DNA of 64,000 bases, from assembly GCA_963731585.1 (NCBI GenBank), contig CAVSWC010000012.1:1-64000 (forward strand), read 5' to 3'. Positions 1 through 9,394 of the stretch are shown one piece after another. The notes under the pieces are model-generated. The model saw only the letters and a list, made by a program, of their open reading frames with translations, did not search any database and was not told the origin of the DNA. Origin of the DNA: CANKHA01 sp963731585 (GTDB lineage: Bacteria > Pseudomonadota > Alphaproteobacteria > Rhizobiales > Xanthobacteraceae). Position numbers and translations under genes: made by a program. Numbering within the stretch: position 1 is the first letter of the stretch; the number at the start of each line of letters is the position of its first letter.

Positions 1-723
1 CCGGCTTTCTTGCACTTCGGCACCTCGGTTGGGAGCGCCGTCAACCCGCTCCCTGCTGGGGAAATGCAAAACAAGTGAAACAGTGCAACAACCTTTGCAG
101 ATTGGGCACTTCCCGCGCTAAGCAGCCGCAACACCATCCGCAACAGGCGAAACAGTTAATGCGTACCCGTTCTAGAAGGTTGTGAGCTGGCATCGTCGTC
201 CTGCCTTCCCGATCAAGCTACGCGACGGCCACGTTATGAGACTTCGGTTTAGGTATTCTGGCAGAATTATACGTAGATAGAACTCGTCTAGCGGAACGAG
301 CCCGGGGTCTCTATTTCTAAGGACGCTCCCATATCCGATAGGTTTCGAATAAGGCAATCCAGGCCCGGGAGCCTTCGGCATTGATGCGGCCCATCTTATA
401 GGTGCGTTGGCGTTGCTCTGATCTACGGTCGACCATGCGGGCTTTCCGAAATGGTTTCACTTCCAGGAAATTTTGGGAAGGAAAGCAAACGAGCTGATGG
501 TCGGGTTTGAGATGATTGAAGGACCTTCCCGATTCCCCAAGCACACCTCTTGGGGGCGCGTGTTAACCGAGTAGCGTTCAATGCACTGGCGTGGTGTCCA
601 GACTTCACCTTCGTATCTCCGTGCCTGCCGACCGTGGCCGAAAGGCCGCCTGGCCAAGCTACTTCGCAGGGCCAAGCCGGGCATTTGGCTCGGTGATTCC
701 TTCAAGGCCAAAAAAAACAGCAA
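1..723. other. Region without a confident gene
   Basis: No reading frame here shows a recognisable domain. Short open frames exist on the minus strand (about 317-544 and 457-723), but they overlap in different frames, have no clear ribosome binding site and resemble nothing I know. Base composition is less GC-rich than in the housekeeping part of the window. It could be the eroded edge of a mobile or accessory region. Confidence 0.4.
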
Positions 724-1944
724 CTATTGAATCAATGATGCACCTTTGTCCTTCATCCCGTCCAGTTTCGGCTTGAAGTCCTTATTGTCAACAATGATGC
801 TGGCCTTGGAATTGAGTTCTAGGTTGCGGACAATTAGGGCCAAAGACGAAGGAGAAATTGCCATTGCAGCGCGTGAGTTAAGTTTGAGACCGCTTTTCGG
901 AAGGTAGATCACCCCGCGGAACTTGGACCCGGTATCGGCATTGATCATGAATAAATCCGTGGCGTTGTTTCTATTCTGATAGATCACCATATCAACGAAT
1001 GGGCCCTCTGTTCTCCCGGTTAGGGCGATCGCGCTCGAGCTGTCCATTTCCATTCGGGTATCTATCCCCGTGAAGAACAACAAGACGTTGTCACCTTTCA
1101 ATGTCGAGGACGAGTTGACTTTAAGCAGTCCGTCCCGAATGACGTAAATCCCAGGCTGCAGAGTCACTACCGCGCCCGCGTTGATAGTGAGCGTCTTGCA
1201 ATAGACGCCGGGCGCGAGAGTCGAAGTGCCGCCGTTGATCGTGAAGTCGGTCTTGGTGCAAGCTCCGGCTGCTTGTGCAGGGATAGGAAGATTGGCAAGC
1301 GGGTCCGGAATGGCGGGGCATTTTTTTGGAGCCGGGGTGCTGCCGCTGGCCATTATCCATCCACCCGTCACGCATGTTTGCGTTGAGTTGATGGTAGAAT
1401 TAGCATTGGTGAACACCGCCTCTGAGTTGGTCGAATTTACCTGGACGCCACAGTCCATTTGTAACTTCGACTCTGAATTGAGCATAATTCCATGCTTTCC
1501 ACTTGGCTCCAACGCAATCACGCAGGGTTTCTTAGGAGATCCACGGGCAGCGACGGCGCGCGCATTTACTGTGGTTTGATCCGCTCCCACCAGATGCACT
1601 AAGAAAGTGGGTTGCGAGTAGGTAGCTGTGACGGTAACAGTTTCAGCGTTTGCACTGACCGTTGGCGTCACCTGTAAGCGGTCATTCCCGAGAAAGAAAG
1701 CTTTTGCCTCCGCTTCCGCCGCCGCCGTAGTAGCCTCCATCAACGAGGCTCCAGCAAGGGCCGCGGCATCCGCGGTTCTCTGCAAAGTGGCTTTCCTAGA
1801 ACTTGCGAACGAATAATCGACGGCGGCCGCGACGACAGTGAGTACCGGGAGCAGACAGACCGCAAAGATAATCGTTATGGCGCCGCTCTGATCACGCCTA
1901 AATGCTTGTAAGGTTTTCACGTCAGCTCCCATCCGCAGTCCCAA
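724..1944 (-). CDS. TadG-like Flp pilus-assembly protein
   Basis: The first 50 residues match the Tad N-terminal domain: a short basic start, the motif FRRDQSGAITIIFA and one transmembrane helix, followed by the helix with RKATLQRTADAAALAGA that is typical of TadE/TadG proteins. The protein would sit in the inner membrane with its bulk in the periplasm. From about residue 150 onward the sequence is rich in Asn, Ser, Thr and Gly and suggests a beta-helix or repeated beta fold; I cannot assign that part. At 406 aa it is in the usual range for TadG-like proteins. No other tad/cpa gene is visible nearby, so it is an orphan. Starts at 1944 and 1932 are both possible. Confidence 0.75.
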   Translation of the reverse strand: MGLRMGADVKTLQAFRRDQSGAITIIFAVCLLPVLTVVAAAVDYSFASSRKATLQRTADAAALAGASLMEATTAAAEAEAKAFFLGNDRLQVTPTVSANAETVTVTATYSQPTFLVHLVGADQTTVNARAVAARGSPKKPCVIALEPSGKHGIMLNSESKLQMDCGVQVNSTNSEAVFTNANSTINSTQTCVTGGWIMASGSTPAPKKCPAIPDPLANLPIPAQAAGACTKTDFTINGGTSTLAPGVYCKTLTINAGAVVTLQPGIYVIRDGLLKVNSSSTLKGDNVLLFFTGIDTRMEMDSSSAIALTGRTEGPFVDMVIYQNRNNATDLFMINADTGSKFRGVIYLPKSGLKLNSRAAMAISPSSLALIVRNLELNSKASIIVDNKDFKPKLDGMKDKGASLIQ

Positions 1945-2268
1945 AAGTGATGGCCCCCAATCTGCTTAAAAAGTATTGAAAAATGTCCCACCAGTAGTGC
2001 GTTTTATGGAAGATTATTTTTATGGAAGATTATAATGAGGGGGCATTAAGCTTAGTGAAAGGTAAAACCTAGCAGGCGTCCACCGCGCTTCAGGATGCCG
2101 CCCAATCTTTATCAGCCGCGTTCCCGCCGCTGGCCGAGTGGACCCGGGGTTCCCTGGTCCGATGCGGTCTGCTCGGCTGCACAAGCTCAGTGACACGCGA
2201 ACGGGCTAACGGGACTAGTCGCCGTACCATTTAGTAACCAATAGTAAAATAGGATTAGCTAGTTAGAG
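1945..2268. other. Intergenic region with a tandem repeat
   Basis: This gap lies between the divergent TadG-like and chemotaxis genes and should hold both promoters. It is AT-rich around 1965-2050. A 16-bp unit containing TATGGAAGATTA is present twice head to tail at 2002-2017 and 2018-2033. No gene was seen. Confidence 0.5.
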
Positions 2269-2275
2269 ATGGGAT

Positions 2276-3451
2276 GTGACGTGCCAGCTTTTTCCCCGAC
2301 CTCGAGAGACAAGCAGAACCTCCTCATGGTGGCGAGTGGCGTCGGAATCGTTGCCGCGCTTGTTGATTTCTATTTCGGCCTGCCTCAGAGCAGTTTCGTT
2401 GCTGGTGTATATCGCGCTATTTACCGGCGTTCTTTCCGGGCTGATATGGTTTCGCACCGCGGCCGCGCCCGTCGCACATACTGTAGAACCGCGGACGGAG
2501 CCTGCTCCTGCGGGAAATCGGATTGACAGAGATGCACTGGAAAGCCGCGAGATCAGAGCCGCGCGACGCGAAAATCTCCTGCATTTGGCGGACGCCTTCG
2601 AAAAGAATTTAGGCGAGGTTTTGGACTTTGTCTCGGCCACAGCTGCACAGACGCGAACAAGTTCCGGTGCATTGACCGAAGCCGCGAAAACGGCTTCTTC
2701 CCTGGCGGACATTGCAGCCCAGATCTCGGATGGGAGCTTCCAAACCTTGCGGGGCGTGGTCGCTTCTTCGAACCAGTTATCGGAGCAAGCGGGACAGACC
2801 CTCCGCCAAGTTGCCCACTCCGCAGATATCGCCTTCAAGGCGGTCGCTGAGGCTCAAGAGACCAAGAACGCCATGCAAAGCTTGGCCGATACTGCAGCCA
2901 GTATATCCAAGGTTCTGGATACAATCGGCAAAATTGCTCGGCAGACGAACTTACTGGCCCTCAATGCAACCATAGAAGCAGCTCGTGCCGGCGCAGCCGG
3001 AAAGGGCTTCGCTGTTGTGGCGAGCGAAGTTAAGTCACTAGCCAATCAGACCGCCAAGGCAACAGAAGAAGTCACGCTACAGATTACACGCATTCAATCC
3101 GCTACCAACGGCGCAAGTCAGTCTATCGAACGTGTCAGTGGGACCATCGAGGAGATGAGTCGTATCGCCGCGAACGTGACTGAAGCTGTGCGGCTCCAGG
3201 ACGATGCCACGCGCCAAATTGCTGATGACACAGAAGGTGCAGCCAACCGGGCGCGGGAAGCCGTTAGCATCGTTGCTGGAGTCAAAACTGCAGCGGCTAA
3301 TACCCGATCGGTTGCTGAGAGCCTGCTTGAGAACTCTACGGAATTGTCTCACAGAGCAGAGATTTTCCGCCACGAAGCAGCTGAAATTTCCAGCGCTGTG
3401 CGAAAGGACGCGGAAGACCGCATGCAACGCCGCGCTACGCGCGGGTTTTAA
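2276..3451 (+). CDS. Methyl-accepting chemotaxis protein
   Basis: The C-terminal 250 residues form a standard signalling hairpin whose tip contains ARQTNLLALNATIEAARAG, the site that binds CheA and CheW. Heptad helices lie on both sides. Near residues 40-60 there is one clear membrane helix and then a short Pro/Ala linker, with no room for a periplasmic ligand domain. The readable frame opens with GTG at 2276. A different frame from an ATG at 2269 encodes another hydrophobic stretch, so the real gene may begin at 2269 and be split by one added base near 2400, which would give two membrane helices. It likely senses a cytoplasmic or membrane cue. Confidence 0.85.
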   Translation: MTCQLFPRPRETSRTSSWWRVASESLPRLLISISACLRAVSLLVYIALFTGVLSGLIWFRTAAAPVAHTVEPRTEPAPAGNRIDRDALESREIRAARRENLLHLADAFEKNLGEVLDFVSATAAQTRTSSGALTEAAKTASSLADIAAQISDGSFQTLRGVVASSNQLSEQAGQTLRQVAHSADIAFKAVAEAQETKNAMQSLADTAASISKVLDTIGKIARQTNLLALNATIEAARAGAAGKGFAVVASEVKSLANQTAKATEEVTLQITRIQSATNGASQSIERVSGTIEEMSRIAANVTEAVRLQDDATRQIADDTEGAANRAREAVSIVAGVKTAAANTRSVAESLLENSTELSHRAEIFRHEAAEISSAVRKDAEDRMQRRATRGF

Positions 3452-3671
3452 GCCGGCCGAAATCGCAGCCTTTTAGAGCGTGAAGTATCCAGCGGACCAT
3501 GTTGGGATGGTCTTTAAATCAATGGAACGGACGCGGGCCAAAGGGGTTACCCCGCAGTGCAACATCATTCGGAAACCCGGGGGGTCGTGCACCAAGCCCG
3601 TGGTTCCCATGAATTTCCCCCAAGCTCGTGCTTTAAGCCGCAAGACGAGTCCGTTTTCCTTAAACCGCCCA

Positions 3672-4655
3672 ATGAATAAGTCGATTGAAACGGTGAAGGC
3701 TCACCCCATCGCCTTCGGGTTGGTGGCAACCTTGGCGGTTGCCGCCATTGCGAACCGCTATCTTGCAAAGCGAGCCGAGCGCGAAAATCCCCCTAGGGGC
3801 CGGTTCGTTACGGTCAAGGGTGTTCGGCTTCACTACGTCGATCAGGGGTCGGGAACACCGTTAGTTCTTCTCCACGGCAACGGCATGATGATCCAGGACT
3901 TTCAGTCCAGCGGACTTATTGATCTTGCAGCGAAGAAGTACCGCGTTATTGCGTTTGATCGCCCTGGATTTGGCCACAGTGACAGGCCGCGCAGTACCAT
4001 TTGGACGCCGGAAGCACAGGCCGACCTGATCAACGCCGCGCTCAGGAAGATCGGCATCTCACGCGCCATTGTCCTGGGACATTCCTGGGGAACGTTGGTC
4101 GCCGTGGCTCTCGCGCTCAAATACCCACAGAGCGTTCAGAGTTTGATATTAGCTTCTGGATATTATTATCCGACCGTTCGAGCCGATACCCTGATCTTGT
4201 CACCTCCCTCTGTGCCGGTGCTCGGCGATGTCCTTAGGTACACCATATCACCAATCCTAAGCAGACTGACGTGGCCGCTGTTGCTACGAAAGCTTTTTGG
4301 TCCAAAATCGGTGCCGGCAAAGTTTGAAGGTTTCCCGAAGGAAATGGCGGTACGTCCCTCCCAAATCCGCGCCGGTGCGGCTGAAGCCGCTCTCATGATC
4401 CCGAGCGTGTATAACTTGCAAGGGGACTATGCGAAACTCCAGATGCCCGTTGCGATCGTCGTCGGCTCAGCTGATCGCCTGATTGAACCCGAGCAGTCTG
4501 TTCATCTGCATCGCGACATATCTCAGAGCACCTTGCAACGTGTGGCTAGTCATGGCCACATGGTTCATCACACGGCGACTGCTCAGATTATGTCGACAAT
4601 CGATTTGGCCGCAGCCCAAAACCAGCCGCAGGAAACAGTCTCAAACGCTGCATAG
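3672..4655 (+). CDS. Alpha/beta hydrolase
   Basis: This is an alpha/beta-hydrolase fold enzyme. HGNGM is the oxyanion-hole region, GHSWG holds the nucleophilic serine, an acid follows in GSADRLIEP, and the catalytic His lies in SHGHMVHH. A hydrophobic N-terminal helix (residues 13-30) suggests membrane anchoring or export. The open frame extends upstream to 3480, but the extra 64 residues show no family similarity, so I prefer the ATG at 3672; no strong ribosome binding site decides it. The substrate is unknown. A terminator follows at 4782. Confidence 0.75.
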   Translation: MNKSIETVKAHPIAFGLVATLAVAAIANRYLAKRAERENPPRGRFVTVKGVRLHYVDQGSGTPLVLLHGNGMMIQDFQSSGLIDLAAKKYRVIAFDRPGFGHSDRPRSTIWTPEAQADLINAALRKIGISRAIVLGHSWGTLVAVALALKYPQSVQSLILASGYYYPTVRADTLILSPPSVPVLGDVLRYTISPILSRLTWPLLLRKLFGPKSVPAKFEGFPKEMAVRPSQIRAGAAEAALMIPSVYNLQGDYAKLQMPVAIVVGSADRLIEPEQSVHLHRDISQSTLQRVASHGHMVHHTATAQIMSTIDLAAAQNQPQETVSNAA

Positions 4656-4781
4656 AACACCGAGACTTCACAAGCGATCCCCGGTGGGCGGGGTCTGGAA
4701 CAATCGAGGGGGCTACACGGTTACGAAACTAGGTCTTACCCGCGGCGCGTCCACCCCTGCGACAAAGCCCGGGTGACCGAC

Positions 4782-4811
4782 AGGAGCCCTGCGAACAGGG
4801 CTCCTTTCATT
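4782..4811 (+). terminator. Rho-independent terminator
   Basis: A perfect 10-bp stem (AGGAGCCCTG with its complement) closed by a CGAA tetraloop is followed by a T-rich tail. It ends the hydrolase transcript and separates it from the SemiSWEET gene. Confidence 0.75.
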
Positions 4812-4840
4812 TTGATGCGGCATCAAGGACCCGTGCAGCA

Positions 4841-5140
4841 ATGACTCTGACAACCGTTATCGGCCTGATGGCGGCATTCTGCACCACCGCCTCCTACTTC
4901 CCGCAGCTCAAAAAATGCTGGGAGACAAAGTCAGCGGGCGACCTTTCTCTGAAAATGTTCTCGACGCTGGCCGTGGGTATCGCTCTCTGGGTCGTGTACG
5001 GGGTTCTGCAATCCGATTGGGTCATTGTGCTAGCAAATGCGGTGAGCTTCTGTTGCCTCATGGGGATTTTGTACTACAAATTGCGTGAAGTGTTCGCCGA
5101 TCAGAACAGCGCAAATTCGAGGGAGGCTACTTCCAGCTGA
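4841..5140 (+). CDS. SemiSWEET family sugar transporter
   Basis: This 99-residue protein has three membrane helices, the SemiSWEET size. The first helix carries TTASYFPQLKK, where the Pro-Gln pair is the conserved hinge of the family. KSAGDLSLKMF follows and then helices two and three, with a short charged tail. Members work as homodimers and move sugars down their gradient through the inner membrane. The gene stands alone between a terminator and a degraded region, so the sugar cannot be guessed. Confidence 0.85.
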   Translation: MTLTTVIGLMAAFCTTASYFPQLKKCWETKSAGDLSLKMFSTLAVGIALWVVYGVLQSDWVIVLANAVSFCCLMGILYYKLREVFADQNSANSREATSS

Positions 5141-5218
5141 TTTCTCGTGACTTACGCAAGCCCGGCAGACACGCCGCTGCTTTCCACATCCAACGAGCCG
5201 GTTGACCAGAAACTCTAA

Positions 5219-5311
5219 GCTCCTGATCTGCTCAGCCTGGCCGAAAGGCCGCCGAGCGGTGCCGGATGGGTGCATCAAATCAAGCATGACGGCCACCGCC
5301 TGCGGGCTCTT
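5219..5311 (+). pseudogene. Remnant of an ATP-dependent DNA ligase (LigD type)
   Basis: After an in-frame stop at 5216, one frame reads about 30 codons including ERPPSGAGWVHQIKHDGHRL. This matches the start of the ligase adenylation domain of bacterial NHEJ ligases, whose active-site lysine lies in the KxDG motif (here KHDG). Similarity ends right after this stretch and the frame becomes unrelated. It is a fragment and not an active gene. Confidence 0.7.
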
Positions 5312-5547
5312 TCACCTTCACCGTGCGCAGAGCCGGCGCTCCCGTTTGTTTCGGCAAGCCGAACCCAACCCTTTGAAACCTTTTACGCGTTACCGCATTC
5401 CCCGTCAGCGATCGCATTGCTCCAGAGGAGCTCTGCCGGAGCTGCAACGCGCCTGGTCCAGGCACAATCTTGGAGCAGGTAATCTTGAGTTCGGAGAAAA
5501 TGCGGTGGCGAACAACAACACGATACACAAACTGGAGAATTGAAAAA

Positions 5548-5877
5548 ATGCGTAAAATGATAATCGCCGCAGCTGTTGCAGCAGCGGCCATACCGGCGTG
5601 GGCGCAACAATCGCCTTCGGCGGCCCCACCAGCCAATCGCGATGCAAGCACGCCAGCGGTGAACACTCCGAATAGCCCGCCCAACCCTGGTGCGCCCGCT
5701 GCCGGCGCGAACAGCTTCACCGAAGGTCAAGCTAAGTCACGGATTGAAGCGAACGGATTTTCGCAAGTGTCAGAGCTCAAGAAGGACGACGCAGGTGTCT
5801 GGCGCGGCAAGGCCATGAAAGACGGTAAGACGATGAACGTTACTTTGGATTTCCAAGGCAACGTAGTCAGCAAGTAA
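5548..5877 (+). CDS. Secreted PepSY-like small protein
   Basis: The 109-residue product has a clear signal peptide (MRKMIIAAAVAAAA, cleavage after AWAQ), then a Pro/Ala/Asn-rich linker of about 45 residues, then a small domain with FTEGQAKSRIEANGFSQV and a C-terminal pattern VTLDFQGNVV. That pattern fits the PepSY-like fold often seen in short periplasmic proteins of this group. The start at 5548 is supported by GGAG ten bases upstream. The next gene follows after 30 bases and may be cotranscribed. The function is not known. Confidence 0.7.
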   Translation: MRKMIIAAAVAAAAIPAWAQQSPSAAPPANRDASTPAVNTPNSPPNPGAPAAGANSFTEGQAKSRIEANGFSQVSELKKDDAGVWRGKAMKDGKTMNVTLDFQGNVVSK

Positions 5878-5907
5878 ACGCGTAAACACCAACTCCTAGG
5901 AAAGCTC

Positions 5908-6519
5908 ATGACAACAACGATTTCACGTCTTTACAATGACTACGGCGCTGCGCGCGCCGCTGTTCGCCGGCTAGAAGCAGCTGGCGTTTCACACAATGAC
6001 ATCAGCATAATCGCCAGCAATGCTGATAATTGGTACAACGAGGGTAAGGACACATATCCCGATCGCGATCTCGATGGAAAGGATGATCGCGCTGAGGGCG
6101 CACGCACCGGCGCCGGTGTCGGCGCCGCTGCTGGTGGCGCGGCTGGGCTGCTGGCCGGACTGGGCTTGATGGCGATTCCTGGCGTCGGGCCCGTCGTCGC
6201 GGCGGGTTGGCTTGTGTCGACCCTGGCAGGTGCTGCGGCTGGTGCGGCAACAGGCGGGGCTATCGGAGCCCTGACGCAGGCCGGTGTCAGCGACGATGAA
6301 GCTCCCGTGTATGCCGAGGCGATCCGCCGGGGTGGTGCTGCGGTAAGTGCCCGCGTTGCAGACAATGATGCCACCCGTCTGCAAGCATTGATGGACCAAT
6401 CCGCGGTCCGGATTGCTGATCGCGCTGATGCCTACCGGAAGTCGGGGTGGAAAACCTTTGATCCGAATGCCGCTCCATATACCAAGGACCAGATCGCTAA
6501 AGAACGTTCATTGTATTAG
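5908..6519 (+). CDS. General stress protein, YflT/17M-like
   Basis: The 203-residue protein starts with a small alpha/beta domain (TISRLYNDYGAARAAVRRLE, then VSHNDISIIAS) typical of heat-induced YflT-type proteins. A Gly/Ala-rich region (about residues 65-135) could form membrane-inserting helices, and a second copy-like domain follows (APVYAEAIRRGGAAVSARV). It ends with a polar tail. AGGAAA precedes the ATG, and a strong terminator lies 10 bases after the stop. Related proteins are linked to osmotic or general stress; the exact role is unknown. Confidence 0.75.
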   Translation: MTTTISRLYNDYGAARAAVRRLEAAGVSHNDISIIASNADNWYNEGKDTYPDRDLDGKDDRAEGARTGAGVGAAAGGAAGLLAGLGLMAIPGVGPVVAAGWLVSTLAGAAAGAATGGAIGALTQAGVSDDEAPVYAEAIRRGGAAVSARVADNDATRLQALMDQSAVRIADRADAYRKSGWKTFDPNAAPYTKDQIAKERSLY

Positions 6520-6529
6520 CCACAACGGT

Positions 6530-6562
6530 GAAAAAGCCGCCCGAGCAGGGCGGCTTTTTTTA
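6530..6562 (+). terminator. Rho-independent terminator
   Basis: The stem AAAAGCCGCCC / GGGCGGCTTTT with a GAGCA loop runs into a long T-tract. It closes the PepSY/YflT transcription unit. Confidence 0.9.
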
Positions 6563-6787
6563 TTTGGAGAACCCCTTACTATGCCGCTGCAATAGCGGTT
6601 TCGGAACCCAGCATCGCAGTTTTTATTTGCGGGAGCCAAACGGTGTCGTAGTGTGGAATGTGCGATCGGGCGAACGGAGACCCGAGGCTTGCAACATGCC
6701 GCTTGGGGCAGCCAATTCGGAACTTTGACGAATCCCCGCTACGCTAAGGGGTCCTGAGCCAGTGATGTCAGCAGGTAGGAAGCAACC

Positions 6788-7057
6788 ATGAAAAACCAAC
6801 AAGACGTGGAGAAAGCGGCTGCCCGAGTCGCCGCAAAGCGACTAGCCGTCAGCCAGGGCAAAAAGTGGGAAGAACTATCGCGAGACGAGAAATCAGCCGA
6901 AATACAATCTGCTCGAGGTCAGGCGACCGCAGACGATCGGGCAAAGGCTGTCAATGTGCTCGCCAAGAGGGAGGCCAAGAAAGCCAATCTGGACTGGAAA
7001 ACGCTTCCAAAAGAAGACCGCCGCTCTTTCCTCAAACGCGTCCGTTCGGGGAAATAA
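6788..7057 (+). CDS. Small charged hypothetical protein
   Basis: This 89-residue protein is very rich in Lys, Arg, Ala and Glu and predicted to be wholly helical. It has no signal peptide and no recognisable domain. The start is supported by AGGAAG six to eleven bases upstream. Its composition is like that of small nucleic-acid-binding or stress proteins, but this is only a resemblance. It is convergent with the chemotaxis gene at 7140. Confidence 0.55.
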   Translation: MKNQQDVEKAAARVAAKRLAVSQGKKWEELSRDEKSAEIQSARGQATADDRAKAVNVLAKREAKKANLDWKTLPKEDRRSFLKRVRSGK

Positions 7058-7139
7058 TCGCAGCGGCTCCAGCTTCCCGCGTCGCGGCAGGCCGGCAGTG
7101 GTCAACCTCGACCATCCGACCTGCTCTGCCGTTGCCCAG

Positions 7140-8597
7140 CTAGACCGCAACCTTGGCGAGAAAGGTTTCGACCTCACCGCGAAGCCTGTCGATGGTTTTT
7201 TGAACCGACTCTGATGCGCCCAACACGATCTGCGACGCATCTTGAGTTTGGGTGGTGGCGGTGGCGACCTCGGTCAATCCTGTTACGGCCAATTTCGCGC
7301 TCTCAGCTGCGCTCGCCACATTCGTCAGAATCTCGGCAGTAGCCGCGTCCTGCTGCTGTACGGATTCGGCAACGGCGTTCGAAAGCTCATCGATGTCATG
7401 CATGCGGCTGGCGATCAGCTTGATGGCCTCTACCGCTTTGCTGGTGGAGTTCTGCATCCCGGTGATCTGGCTGGAAATATCCTGCGTCGCCTTGGCGGTC
7501 TGCACGGCAAGCGACTTCACTTCGGAAGCCACCACAGCGAAGCCCCGCCCCGCCTCGCCTGCGCGCGCCGCCTCAATCGTTGCGTTCAGCGCAAGCAGAT
7601 TGGTTTGACCCGCGATATTGTGGATCAGCTTGACGACGTCGCCCACATTCTGCGCGGAACGCGCCAGCTCGTCGATGTCCTGGTTTGTCACCTTCGCTTC
7701 TTTGGTAGCGAACCGGACCACTTCAGCCGTCTGATCAAGCCGTTGTCCGATTTGCTTGATGGAAGCCCACAGTTCGTTCGCCGCGGATTCCGCTTTTCCT
7801 ACGTTGAACGAAGCCTGGTTCGACATCTGCAACGCGTTTCCGGAATGCTGGGAGAGATGGCTGAAAGCCTCAAAAAGCCCCAGCGCGGTCGAGCGCACAC
7901 CGCTTGCGCTGTCGGAAACCATCTTCAACAGAGAACTTGATTGCTCGCGGAAGGCAACGATTGCGCTTTCGATTAAGGCGCGGCGCTCCCCTTGCTGCTG
8001 CGTAATAGTGCGTTCCTGCTCAGCTTTCCGCAGGGCAGTGATGTCCTGATGCGTTCCCACCCATCCGCCGCCTTCCACCGGATGATTCATCACCAGCAAT
8101 TGTCTTCCTTCCGAAGCCATCACCTCATGCGTGGTGGTCTCCCCGTTTCTGACGTGGCTGACCAGTTCTTCCCGGTATTGCACAGGATCTCGCGAGAAGG
8201 TGCCCTTCGCCACGCGTCGCGCCAGCACCTGAGACAATGTGGATCCCGGCCGGACATCGGCCAGGATGTCAGGCCATACATTTCGTAATATTTGGAGTTA
8301 CAGATGACCAGCCGTTCGGAAGCATCGAACATGCAAACGCCCTGCGACATGGCGTCGATCGCGGTGCGCACCTGCTTCTTTTGTTGAATCAGACGGATCA
8401 TGACAACCGGCTGGCGAGGCTCATTGCGAAGCCGGTGGCTGACGCCGCAAATATGACGATGGCAGAAGTCGGAGAAATCTGACCGCAGGAAATCGGCGAT
8501 ACGGTCGGCTGCCGACGGCAAGCAGGATGCCGAAGCTCAGCAAAAATGAGACGATCCCCAAGAGCAGAGTGAACCCAACGCCGCGGTTCAGGGTCAT
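7140..8597 (-). CDS. PAS-domain methyl-accepting chemotaxis protein (frameshifted)
   Basis: Reading from 8597 down, the reconstructed protein has a short N-terminus with a membrane helix, a second hydrophobic stretch, a PAS domain (AIDAMSQGVCMFDASERLV, then a PAC part with GTHQDITALRKAEQE) and a full signalling domain with GQTNLLALNATIEAARAG. The pieces lie in three frames. The clearest break is at about 8275, where YEMYGL ends in one frame and DVRPGSTLSQVLARRV starts in the next. Two more breaks are needed near 8500 and 8400. Here the changes look like lost bases, unlike the added bases elsewhere. The largest intact frame is 7140-8237. Confidence 0.8.
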
Positions 8598-8845
8598 AAG
8601 GAAATCGTTTCGATAATCTCGTGTGAGTATTGGTCGGCCAACGATAGCGCCTCCCTTTTTATGTTTAGTTAACTCTCCGCAACGGCTCAGGGAGCTGGAA
8701 GCATATAGTCCTCCGACAACCCACCTAAGCTGCTGATCCAGCTAGGTTTTTGGTACTGCCTCTGGCAACTTCCAAGGATCGGCACTGGCCATTAACGGGT
8801 CCGCGGCGACAGATTTGCTACCCGGCCAGGTTTCGGATTGGCCTC
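8598..8845. other. Intergenic region
   Basis: A 250-base gap separates two minus-strand genes: the upstream chromate transporter half ends at 8846 and the chemotaxis gene starts at 8597. It should hold the promoter of the chemotaxis gene. No gene or strong hairpin was seen. Confidence 0.4.
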
Positions 8846-9394
8846 TCAGGCAGCGCCAGCATAGCCGGCGTAAATGATTGCGCCGTATGCCGCAGCTACG
8901 ATGAACAGCAGGCGATAAGCGCTGAACTTCGTGAAGTAGAGGATCGCCGCACACACCGCCAGCGTGGCGAGCTGCAGCAAGTCCATCTGGGCTGCCTGCA
9001 CCAGCACGAGCAGGCCGGCGAAGATCAACCCGATCGCCACCGGCGCCAAGCCGCGTTCGATCGCGATGCGCAGCGCCGACGCCGCGCTGCGCTGCCACCA
9101 GCTCGCCGCGCCATACACCAGGATCGAGGACGGGATATACATCGCCAGCACCGCGACCAGCGCGCCGGGAAATCCGTCCACGTGCCAGCCGATCAGCGCA
9201 GCGATCAGCGTGCTCGGCCCCGGCGAGGCGCGCGAGATCGCAAACATGTCGACGAATTCGGAATTCGTCAGCCACTTGTGCACCTCGACGGTCTGATACT
9301 GGATGTCGGCGACGATCGCCTGCCCGCCGCCAAAAGACAAAAGCGACAGCGGTGCAAAAACAAGAATAAGTCCGAGGAGGCGGCTACCGTCCAT
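8846..9394 (-). CDS. Chromate transporter, second half (short-chain CHR)
   Basis: This 182-residue membrane protein is one CHR domain. Its signature FGGGQAIVADIQ lies near residues 21-32, followed by WLTNSEFVDMFAISRASPGP and about five helices. It is the second part of a two-gene short-chain chromate transporter and overlaps the end of the first half by 11 bases, so the two are translated together. The pair would form one transporter for chromate or a related oxyanion in the inner membrane. Short pairs of this type are not always tied to chromate resistance. Confidence 0.85.
   Translation of the reverse strand: MDGSRLLGLILVFAPLSLLSFGGGQAIVADIQYQTVEVHKWLTNSEFVDMFAISRASPGPSTLIAALIGWHVDGFPGALVAVLAMYIPSSILVYGAASWWQRSAASALRIAIERGLAPVAIGLIFAGLLVLVQAAQMDLLQLATLAVCAAILYFTKFSAYRLLFIVAAAYGAIIYAGYAGAA

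Noticed and set aside
3480..3671. Extension of the alpha/beta hydrolase upstream of 3672
   Set aside because: The extra 64 residues show no similarity to the family and the signal-anchor-like helix fits a start at 3672.
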